From positions 60,013 through 124,012 of the forward strand of contig CAYZXS010000005.1 of the NCBI GenBank assembly GCA_964482495.1: 64,000 nucleotides of DNA. The letters run 5' to 3'. This DNA comes from J029 sp964482495. Lineage in GTDB: Bacteria; Planctomycetota; UBA1135. Positions within the stretch are counted from its first letter, which is position 1. Each line of letters begins with the position of its first letter. The notes beneath the pieces are model-generated. The model had not been told where the DNA came from and did not search any database. It was given only the letters and a program-made list of their open reading frames with translations. Of the stretch, positions 51,955 to 58,672 are shown piece by piece. The translations under genes and the position numbers were made by a program.

Positions 51955-53565
51955 ATGACCAGAACGACCCTTCCCCTCGCCGCCGCTATCTTGCTCGCCG
52001 GCGGCCTCTGCGCCCAGAGCAACGCCACCACGGAGCTGATGACCTATGGCGACCTCCTTGGCGGCCCCAGCCAAGCCAAGCTGAGCGGCGCCAGCGCCTC
52101 GACGCCGGCCTTCCTGGTCCCCTCCTTCCTGAACTCGGGCAGCCCCTATCTGGTGCTCCAGACCGGCGACCCCGCGGACCAGCTCGCCGTGGGCATCGAC
52201 CTCGCCGCCGGCGGCACCTACTTCACGGGCGTCACCGACGGCAACGGCGACTGGGTCCACAACTTCGGCATCCCGGCCAGCCCGACCCTGCTCGACCGGG
52301 AGGTCTACTTCCAGGCCCTCACCCGGCCCGGCGGCGGCGGCGCCAGCGAGTACGACGACTTCAGCAACCTGCGCCGGATGAGCATCAACACCGCCAACCG
52401 CTGGCAGGCCGCCGGCAGCGACCTTCCGGTCGCCTCGGCCCTGCTCGCCTCCGCGGTGCTCGAGACCGGCGCCAACGGCGGCGCCGTCCGGATCTTCAGC
52501 TGCGGCGGCGGACCGCTGCTCGTCACCGACGCCTCCAATCCCTACCCCTGCACCGAGAAGGCCTGGATCTTCGACGCCCGCGACGGCTCCACCACCGAGC
52601 TGACCGAGGTCATGGCCACCGGCCGCGCCTTCCACACCGCCACCCTGCTCCAGGACGGCCGCGTCCTGGTCGCCGGCGGCGTCACCTACGGCGGCCAGAA
52701 GCCGAGCGGCGACTACTTCACGCGGGTCCTCAACGACGCCGAGATCTGGGACCCGGTCGCCGGCACCTTCACGCAGGTAACCATGGGCCAATACCGCGCC
52801 GGCCACAGCGCCAACCTGCTGCCGGACGGGCGGGTCCTCATCGCCGGCGGCACCAAGGGCAACGGCCTGCACGAGATCACGGACGTCTCCGACCTGCTCG
52901 GCACCTCGAACAAGGACACCGAGATCTTCGACCCGGCGACCAACAGCTTCAGCTCCGGACCGTGGATGACCGAGCCCAAGGCCGGCCACGGCGGCGTCAC
53001 GCTCCAGGACGGCCGCATCTGGCTCGGCGGCGGCATCACCTTCACGACCATCTTCGGCATCCCGATCCCGGACTTCTCGACCAAGGTCAACCTCTACGAC
53101 CCCGCCACCAACACCATCGCCAGCGGCGGCAACGTCGGCAACCCGCGGGCCCTGTTCGGCAGCGCCCTGCTCGCCGACGGGAGGGTGGCGATCATCGGCG
53201 GCGCCGGCGGCGACATCTTCAACATCGGGCCGCTGACCGCCTGCCACACCTGGGACCCGAACGGCAACAACTCCAGCTCCCTGGTGACCTTGCCCACCGA
53301 CAACGCCTTCGGCGCGGTGCTACAGCTGGCCAACGGCGAGATCCTGGTGGTCGGCGGCGCCGGCGGGACGCTCGACGACCCGGTCCCGGACGACACCCTG
53401 TACTCGATCGACCCGGTGACCGGCGCCCTGACCACGCTCACGCCGATGGCGGTCGACCACGCCGGCGGCGTCACCTTCCTGCTCGAGGACGGCACCGTCT
53501 ACATGGGCGGCGGCGAGTCCAACGCCGGCCTGGGCGTCACCACGGCCGAGTCCTACTCCCGCTGA
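51955..53565 (+). CDS. Secreted kelch-repeat protein
   Basis: A 536-residue exported protein with a signal peptide (residues 1-20, cleavage likely before A-Q). About six kelch-type blades follow from residue 225, each with a H-x-A/G-x-L/V-L-x-D-G-R-V-L-V-x-G-G core and a W/Y/F-D-P strand (for example H-T-A-T-L-L-Q-D-G-R-V-L-V-A-G-G and H-S-A-N-L-L-P-D-G-R-V-L-I-A-G-G), predicting a beta-propeller. An N-terminal beta-rich domain (about 25-150) is unassigned. Ligand unknown. The upstream leader (51898-51914) can form a 7-bp hairpin. Confidence 0.8.
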   Translation: MTRTTLPLAAAILLAGGLCAQSNATTELMTYGDLLGGPSQAKLSGASASTPAFLVPSFLNSGSPYLVLQTGDPADQLAVGIDLAAGGTYFTGVTDGNGDWVHNFGIPASPTLLDREVYFQALTRPGGGGASEYDDFSNLRRMSINTANRWQAAGSDLPVASALLASAVLETGANGGAVRIFSCGGGPLLVTDASNPYPCTEKAWIFDARDGSTTELTEVMATGRAFHTATLLQDGRVLVAGGVTYGGQKPSGDYFTRVLNDAEIWDPVAGTFTQVTMGQYRAGHSANLLPDGRVLIAGGTKGNGLHEITDVSDLLGTSNKDTEIFDPATNSFSSGPWMTEPKAGHGGVTLQDGRIWLGGGITFTTIFGIPIPDFSTKVNLYDPATNTIASGGNVGNPRALFGSALLADGRVAIIGGAGGDIFNIGPLTACHTWDPNGNNSSSLVTLPTDNAFGAVLQLANGEILVVGGAGGTLDDPVPDDTLYSIDPVTGALTTLTPMAVDHAGGVTFLLEDGTVYMGGGESNAGLGVTTAESYSR

Positions 53566-53588
53566 CCGGCCGCGCCGCGGCGGAAACG

Positions 53589-53616
53589 AGGAGGGGCCCG
53601 TCGCCGGGCCCCTCCT
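53589..53616 (+). terminator. Intrinsic terminator after the kelch gene
   Basis: A 12-bp perfect stem (AGGAGGGGCCCG 53589-53600 with 53605-53616), tetraloop TCGC, followed by TTCTTC. It lies between convergent genes (kelch and FadL-like) and may act in both directions, though the minus-strand T-run is weaker. Confidence 0.75.
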
Positions 53617-53646
53617 TTCTTCGTCTCCGCCGCCCGCGGGCGGCGG

Positions 53647-55155
53647 TCACCAATTCAGGGTGTAACCAGCGACCAAGGCGACGTTGGCCTGGTGGAACTG
53701 GTCGCCGCTGAGGTCGGCGAGCACCGTGTTGTCTCCGGCAGTCCAGCTCTGCGGCAGGGCCACGACCAAGGCCAGGTGCCAGTCGCCGCCGCCGCGCCGG
53801 CCCCAGAAGGTGCAGCCGCCGGCGGCGTGGAGCTGGTTGATCGGCAGCATGCCGGCCATCGGCGAGCCGCTGACCGGGTTGTTGGAGTAGGCCAGGCCGC
53901 CGCGCCAGGTCAGGAGCGTGCCGCTGATCAGCGCCTGGGCCCGGCCCTCCTCGTCCTTGACCACCTTGCGCCGGAACAGGTCGTGCTCCCAGCCGAGCGA
54001 CATGCGCACCGTGTCGGTCCAGTCGAGGCCGAGGTCGACGGTGGTCTCGCCGCCGCCGAGCATGCCGCCGATGTCCCCGCCCTGCGGGTCGCTGACGGTG
54101 GCGATCCAGCCGTCGAAGGTCTGCGACCAGTCGGTCCAGACCAGGTCGGCGAACAGCCGGTCCTGGTCGCCGAAGCGCTGCATCCAGGCGCCGCCGATCT
54201 GCTGCGGGAAGCGCACCGAGGGGATGTTGAGGCTGAAGTCGGTGATGCCCTTGAGGCCGTAGATGTCCAGGATCGGGCCGACGTCCGCCGTCACGTCGAC
54301 GCGGACGTCGCCGTCGAGGTCGTTGCTGGTCGAGGGGCTGCGATACCAGAAGGACAGCCGGGTGTCGTCCCCAGGCTCGAGCATCACCCCGAGCTGCAAG
54401 AAGGCGTGCAGGGCGGCCTCGGCCTCCGCGTCGATGTCGGCCTGGATCGAGTCGATCTCGCGGCCGCCGCTGGCGGCGAGCTGGCGGAACAGGTCTTCCC
54501 AGGTCAGGCCGCCGAGGCCCGGCACCTCGCCGGTGAGCTGGTCCAGGCCGACGTCGGTGGCCGACTTCATCGACAGGGTGGTGTAGCGCAGCGAGGCGCC
54601 CACGCCGAAGGAGACGGCGTCGCTCGGCCGCCAGGCGAAGGCCGGCTCGAGCCCGAGCTGGACCAGGTTCGACTCGATCTCGACCTCGTGCTTGGCCGGG
54701 ATCCAAGGCGGGCCGGTGTTGTTCGAGGTGGCGACGTTCAGCTCGGTCATGCGGTCGTAAGCCGCCTGGCCGCCGGCGGTCGGAAGCAGCGAGATGCCGA
54801 GGAAGGCCTCGCCGCCGACCGGCGCCGCGTAGCCCAGGAAGGGGCCGCCGCCGAGGGTGCCGCCGACCGGGTAGTCGCGCCCGGCGGCGGTCTCCACCGT
54901 CGTCGGGGCCCAGACCAGCCGGCCGTAGCCGTCGAAGCGGCCGCTGGAGCGCTCGCCGCCCTCCGGGAACAGGAAGCCGAGGCTGGCGGGGTTCACCGCC
55001 GCGTCGACGGCGCTCCCGGCGCCGGCCATGCCGGCCCCGGCCATGGCCGCGCGCTGGGCGGAGTCGCCGGTGACTTCGCCGCCGAGTTGGGCGGCCAGGG
55101 GGGAGATGAGCAGGAGCGTGAGGCTCCCAGCGGCGGCGGCGCGGGTTAGGTCCAA
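53647..55155 (-). CDS. FadL/OMPP1-like outer-membrane transport protein
   Basis: Outer-membrane beta-barrel of the FadL family, for uptake of long-chain fatty acids or other hydrophobic compounds. The 502-residue product has a signal peptide (D-L-T-R-A-A-A-A-G-S-L-T-L-L-L-I-S-P-L-A-A-Q), the N-terminal hatch-type segment with A-G-A-G-S-A-V-D-A-A-V-N-P-A-S-L-G-F, and many alternating strands, ending Y-T-L-N-W with aromatic C-terminus. Start: TTG at 55155, placed 4 nt after a perfect AGGAGG, overlapping the end of the pseudouridine synthase gene. Longer frames upstream have no signal peptide. Confidence 0.85.
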   Translation of the reverse strand: MDLTRAAAAGSLTLLLISPLAAQLGGEVTGDSAQRAAMAGAGMAGAGSAVDAAVNPASLGFLFPEGGERSSGRFDGYGRLVWAPTTVETAAGRDYPVGGTLGGGPFLGYAAPVGGEAFLGISLLPTAGGQAAYDRMTELNVATSNNTGPPWIPAKHEVEIESNLVQLGLEPAFAWRPSDAVSFGVGASLRYTTLSMKSATDVGLDQLTGEVPGLGGLTWEDLFRQLAASGGREIDSIQADIDAEAEAALHAFLQLGVMLEPGDDTRLSFWYRSPSTSNDLDGDVRVDVTADVGPILDIYGLKGITDFSLNIPSVRFPQQIGGAWMQRFGDQDRLFADLVWTDWSQTFDGWIATVSDPQGGDIGGMLGGGETTVDLGLDWTDTVRMSLGWEHDLFRRKVVKDEEGRAQALISGTLLTWRGGLAYSNNPVSGSPMAGMLPINQLHAAGGCTFWGRRGGGDWHLALVVALPQSWTAGDNTVLADLSGDQFHQANVALVAGYTLNW

Positions 55156-56141
55156 GCGTCCTCCTGGAGGTCCGGCAGCCGCTCCTCGAGACAGGCCAGG
55201 AAGGCGGCCATGTCGGGCGCGAGCGGCGCCTCGAATTCGACGGATTCGCCGCTCGCCGGGTGCTCGAAGCACAGGCGGCAGGCGTGGAGCAGGGTGCGCT
55301 CCACCGGCGGCGCGCCGGCCGGGAACATGCCCGGCCCGAAGTTGCGCGCCCGGTAGAGCGGGTCGCCCACGATCGGCAGGTCGATCGAGGCGAGGTGGAC
55401 CCGGATCTGGTGGGTGCGGCCGGTCCGGGGCCGCGCCAGCAGGTGGACGAAGCCCTCGAAGGCCCGGAGCCGCTCCCAGTAGGTCAGGGCGTCGCGGCTC
55501 TCCGGCCCGGCGCTGCGGGTCACCCGGACCCGCTCCGGCCGCTTCTCGTCCCGCGCCAAGCGCTTCTCGATCCAGTCCGACTGGAAGCGGGGCCGGCCAT
55601 AGCAAACCGCCTGGTACTCCTTCTCGACGGCGCGGTCGGCGAACTGCTGCATCAGGTCGAGGAAGGCGCGCTGCTCCAGGGCGACGACGCAGACCCCCGA
55701 GGTGTGCTTGTCCAGCCGGTGGACGATGCCCGGCCGCTCGGCCCCCTGGTTGGTCGGCAGCCCCTCGCCGAAGCGCTCGGCCAGGAAGCGGGCCACGCTC
55801 GGGCGCCGGTCTCCGACGTAATTGCCGTGCATCGGCAGGCCGGCCGGCTTGTTGAGCACGGCCAGAACCTCATCTTGGTGAAGAATTTCGGGCGCCGTGA
55901 AGGCTTCGTCCTCGCCGATCTCGGGCTCCGCGAGCTCCAGCCGCTGGCCGGCCTCGACCGCGAATCCGGTCCGGCGCACCACCTGGCCCTCGACGTGGAC
56001 CAGGCCCTCGCGGATCCTCCGGGAGACCTGGGACCGGGACAGACCCCGCCCCAGGAGCTCGGTGAGGGCGCGGTCGAGGCGCTGCCCGTGAAGGGTGGCG
56101 GGGACCTCGGCGCGGCGCGGGTCGGGATCTTCCGGGAGCAT
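55146..56141 (-). CDS. RluA/RluD-family pseudouridine synthase
   Basis: Converts uridine to pseudouridine in 23S rRNA (or tRNA). The 331-residue protein has an N-terminal S4 RNA-binding domain (R-L-D-R-A-L-T-E-L-L near residue 22) and a catalytic domain with I-V-H-R-L-D-K-H-T-S-G (catalytic D) near residues 140-150. R-T-G-R-T-H-Q-I-R-V-H-L and P-I-V-G-D-P-L-Y complete the site. The exact target uridine cannot be told. The gene is first of a two-gene set with the FadL-like gene. Confidence 0.9.
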   Translation of the reverse strand: MLPEDPDPRRAEVPATLHGQRLDRALTELLGRGLSRSQVSRRIREGLVHVEGQVVRRTGFAVEAGQRLELAEPEIGEDEAFTAPEILHQDEVLAVLNKPAGLPMHGNYVGDRRPSVARFLAERFGEGLPTNQGAERPGIVHRLDKHTSGVCVVALEQRAFLDLMQQFADRAVEKEYQAVCYGRPRFQSDWIEKRLARDEKRPERVRVTRSAGPESRDALTYWERLRAFEGFVHLLARPRTGRTHQIRVHLASIDLPIVGDPLYRARNFGPGMFPAGAPPVERTLLHACRLCFEHPASGESVEFEAPLAPDMAAFLACLEERLPDLQEDAWT

Positions 56142-56279
56142 GGGGGGAAACCGCGGGGCCGGGACAGTCTAGAGGAGTCCCGGGGGAGCGTGGCGGCCCT
56201 TGTTGGCCGCTTCCCGGGCAGCCGGTACCCTGTCGGACCCGGCACGCAGGCCGGCCCCCCCTAGTCGTAGCTCGCGCGC

Positions 56280-57995
56280 ATGATCCAAGCCGCCATCCTC
56301 CTCGCTTTCGCTGCCACCCCCCAGGCCCCCGGCCTGGTGGAGATCCCCGCCGGCCAGACCCTGATCGGCGCCGACCAGAACGAGGTCAAGAAGCTGCTCC
56401 AGGAGAAGCCCTCCTTGGCAGCGGTCCTCGGCGGCGAGATCCCGCGCAGCACCATCGACGTCCCGGCCTTCTGGATCGGGCCGACCGAGGTCACCAACGA
56501 GATGTACCTGCGGTTCGTCCAGGCCACGGGGCACCAGCCGCCGATGACCTGGCTGATCATGTCGCCGGAGCGCCTCCAGGAGATCATCCGCGAGGAGCAG
56601 GAGAAGGACCCGCGCTGGACCTTCGAGGGCCTCAACAAGGCCAAGTGGTGGGACCTGCACTGGCAGGACGAGGGCCAGGAGTGGGCGATGCCCCCTGAGG
56701 AGGCCCTGATGCCCGTGACCGCCGTCAGCCAGACCGACGCCCGCGCCTACTGCCGCTGGGCCGGCCTGCGGCTGCCGACCGAGGAGGAGTGGGTCCGCGC
56801 CGCCCGCGGCGACGACGACCGCGAGTTCCCCTACGGCGCCGAGTTCAAGCCCGACCTGACCTCCCACAACAACACCAAGCCGGCCAACCTGCGCTTCAAG
56901 CTGCTGCCGGTGAACGCCATGCCCGCGAACGCCTCGCCCTTCGGCTGCGTCGACATGGCGGGCAACGTGTGGGAGTGGACCGACTCGCGCTACAAGGCGC
57001 TGCCGGGCTTCAAGACCTTCACCGTCAAGGCCAAGGACAAGAAGAAGTACGCCGTGCTGCCGGCCTTCGACGGCTCCTCGCCGGTGATCCGCGGCGGCGG
57101 TTTCATGGACCCCGAGCTCGGCACCCGGGTCGACCGGCGCCAGGGCGTGATGACCGTGACCCGCGCCGAGATCGTCGGCTTCCGGGTGGCGTCGAGCCAG
57201 CAGACCTGCGCCAACCTCATGACCTACGCCCGCCTCGACGCCGACGTCGTGGTCCTGGACGCCCTGCCCGAGGACGCCATCGACCCCGCCGACTCCATCG
57301 GCTTCGAGAAACGCAGCTACGCCGACCTCGACGAGATCTCCGGCGGCCGCGCCGAGGTCAAGCTCAAGGGCCTGGAGAAGACGGCGCCGCCTGACGGCTA
57401 CGCGGTCTTCGACGGCTACGAGGCCATCGCCGTGGCGCCGCTGCGGACCCTCGACTACGCCTCGGTGTCCAAGCTGGCCAAGGCCGCCGAGGTCAACCCG
57501 GTCCCGGTCGGCTTGCTCACCACCACCGTCGGCCTGGCGAAGCCCAACCTGACCGCCGGCACCTACGTCCTCGCCTACCTGCCCTCCATCGACGACAAGC
57601 GCATCATCGAGCTGGGCGCGACCCTGCCCGCGGAGCTGATGGAGAAGGCGCCCAAGAGCGCCAAGAAGGATGAGGAGCGGGTCGGCGCTGACTTCACCGG
57701 CATCGAGCTGCTGCCGAAGACCGAGTACATCGTGGTGCTGAACAACGACAACGTCGTCGTCGCCACCATCCCGATGAAGAAGAAGCCGCTCTTCGGCACG
57801 CTGGGCAAGGCCAAGCACAAGGTGACCGTCAACCTGGTCAAGGACACCCTGGACTTCGAATTCCGGGTGAGCGACGCCCGGGGCAAGAAGGCCTACAACT
57901 TCGAGATCCCCCTGACCCCGCTCAAGGCCGACGACATGGTCGCCAAGGGCTACTGGGACGGCGACAACTACGAGGTCAAGGAGCCCGAGGAGTAG
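56280..57995 (+). CDS. Secreted SUMF1-domain protein with atypical active site
   Basis: A 571-residue exported protein (signal-like M-I-Q-A-A-I-L-L-A-F-A-A-T-P-Q). Residues about 20-315 form a formylglycine-generating-enzyme-like (SUMF1/DUF323) domain with E-V-T-N-E-M-Y, P-V-T-A-V-S, R-L-P-T-E-E-E-W-V-R-A-A-R-G, M-A-G-N-V-W-E-W and G-F-R-V-A. The segment that usually carries the catalytic cysteines reads I-R-G-G-G-F-M-D-P-E and has none, so enzymatic FGE activity is unlikely. The C-terminal ~250 residues are beta-rich and unassigned. Probably a structural or carbohydrate-binding role. Confidence 0.78.
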   Translation: MIQAAILLAFAATPQAPGLVEIPAGQTLIGADQNEVKKLLQEKPSLAAVLGGEIPRSTIDVPAFWIGPTEVTNEMYLRFVQATGHQPPMTWLIMSPERLQEIIREEQEKDPRWTFEGLNKAKWWDLHWQDEGQEWAMPPEEALMPVTAVSQTDARAYCRWAGLRLPTEEEWVRAARGDDDREFPYGAEFKPDLTSHNNTKPANLRFKLLPVNAMPANASPFGCVDMAGNVWEWTDSRYKALPGFKTFTVKAKDKKKYAVLPAFDGSSPVIRGGGFMDPELGTRVDRRQGVMTVTRAEIVGFRVASSQQTCANLMTYARLDADVVVLDALPEDAIDPADSIGFEKRSYADLDEISGGRAEVKLKGLEKTAPPDGYAVFDGYEAIAVAPLRTLDYASVSKLAKAAEVNPVPVGLLTTTVGLAKPNLTAGTYVLAYLPSIDDKRIIELGATLPAELMEKAPKSAKKDEERVGADFTGIELLPKTEYIVVLNNDNVVVATIPMKKKPLFGTLGKAKHKVTVNLVKDTLDFEFRVSDARGKKAYNFEIPLTPLKADDMVAKGYWDGDNYEVKEPEE

Positions 57996-58030
57996 GCCCT
58001 GCCTGCGCCTGGCGCCTGCGGGGCGCCGCC

Positions 58031-58060
58031 GCGGCCGGCCCGGTGCTCCGGGCCGGCCGC
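58031..58060 (+). terminator. Intrinsic terminator after the SUMF1-domain gene
   Basis: A 13-bp perfect stem (GCGGCCGGCCCGG 58031-58043 with 58048-58060) and loop TGCT, followed by GCTCTTGTT. It lies between convergent genes, 35 nt after the stop. Confidence 0.65.
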
Positions 58061-58080
58061 GCTCTTGTTGGGTCGGGGCG

Positions 58081-58404
58081 CTAGACCAAGAGCTGCAGCA
58101 GCAGCACCGTCACGAAGACCGCCGCGGTCCCCAGCAGCCAGCGGCGAGCGTTGGCCCGGTCGGCTTGCCTGAGCGGCTCAGCCTTGGGTTCGAGGCTCGC
58201 CCCGAGGCAGCTTCGCGCTTCGCCCTCCTGCTCCGCCGGGACCAAGAGGTCGATCGCAAGGGCGCTGCCGCCCGTGATGACGGGGTCCAAGACCTTCATG
58301 ACCTCGTCCTTGAGGAAGACCGGCACGCCGGCCGCCTCGAGGCGGCAGCGCAGGACGAGGACCTGAGAGAGGGTCCCCCGATAGATCGGAACCCAGGTAT
58401 CCAT
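58081..58404 (-). CDS. DUF2007-like small membrane protein
   Basis: A 107-residue protein: an N-terminal soluble domain of the DUF2007 type (V-L-V-L-R-C-R-L-E-A-A-G-V-P-V-F-L, then I-D-L-L-V-P-A-E near 50) and one C-terminal span (about 88-106). The ATG at 58404 is taken because the region upstream is a repeat-bearing intergenic stretch. Relatives are called putative signal-transducing proteins, without a proven role. Confidence 0.65.
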   Translation of the reverse strand: MDTWVPIYRGTLSQVLVLRCRLEAAGVPVFLKDEVMKVLDPVITGGSALAIDLLVPAEQEGEARSCLGASLEPKAEPLRQADRANARRWLLGTAAVFVTVLLLQLLV

Positions 58405-58462
58405 GCCCCCAGGATAGCCCGGGGGGTAAAGGGGCAGCAAGAAACCGCCGCCCACGGCCGTT
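58405..58462. other. Intergenic spacer before the repeat and scaffold gap
   Basis: Upstream of the DUF2007-like gene, G/C-rich without an ORF or strong hairpin. It ends where the decamer tract begins. Confidence 0.4.
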
Positions 58463-58517
58463 CTCAGCCGTCCTCAGCCGTCCTCAGCCGTCCTCAGCCG
58501 AGTTGGGCCAGGTTCTG
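58463..58517. repeat. 55-nt left copy of a contig-end duplication with decamer TCCTCAGCCG repeats
   Basis: This 55-nt segment (a partial and then three full TCCTCAGCCG decamers, followed by AGTTGGGCCAGGTTCTG) is identical to 58618-58672 right after the N run. It includes the last 22 nt of the valS coding end in reverse, so it looks like a second reading of the same genomic place. Confidence 0.85.
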
Positions 58518-58617
58518 NNNNNNNNNNNNNNNNNNNNNNNNNNNNNNNNNNNNNNNNNNNNNNNNNNNNNNNNNNNNNNNNNNNNNNNNNNNNNNNNNNN
58601 NNNNNNNNNNNNNNNNN
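58518..58617. other. Scaffold gap of 100 N
   Basis: Exactly 100 undetermined bases, the conventional gap filler. Because both ends carry the same 55 nt, the true gap is probably absent or equals extra copies of the decamer. Confidence 0.95.
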
Positions 58618-58672
58618 CTCAGCCGTCCTCAGCCGTCCTCAGCCGTCCTCAGCCGAGTTGGGCCAGGTTCTG
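58618..58672. repeat. 55-nt right copy of the contig-end duplication
   Basis: Identical to 58463-58517 and continuous with the valS gene. The valS stop codon (58651-58649) lies in the last decamer of the tract. The unit read in the valS direction is CGGCTGAGGA, so each copy has an extra TGA. Confidence 0.85.

Noticed and set aside
56217..56230. Possible promoter TTGGCC-17 nt-TACCCT before the SUMF1-domain gene
   Set aside because: Only 4 of 6 and 3 of 6 matches, much weaker than the other promoters and with a different spacing.
58083..58648. Frame starting inside the spacer as a larger N-terminal extension of the DUF2007-like protein
   Set aside because: Extension would be Pro/Gly/Leu-rich without homology and reaches the repeat tract; the ATG at 58404 fits the family length.
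58461..58655. Decamer tract considered as a CRISPR array
   Set aside because: The unit is 10 nt with no spacers between copies, and no cas genes are present.
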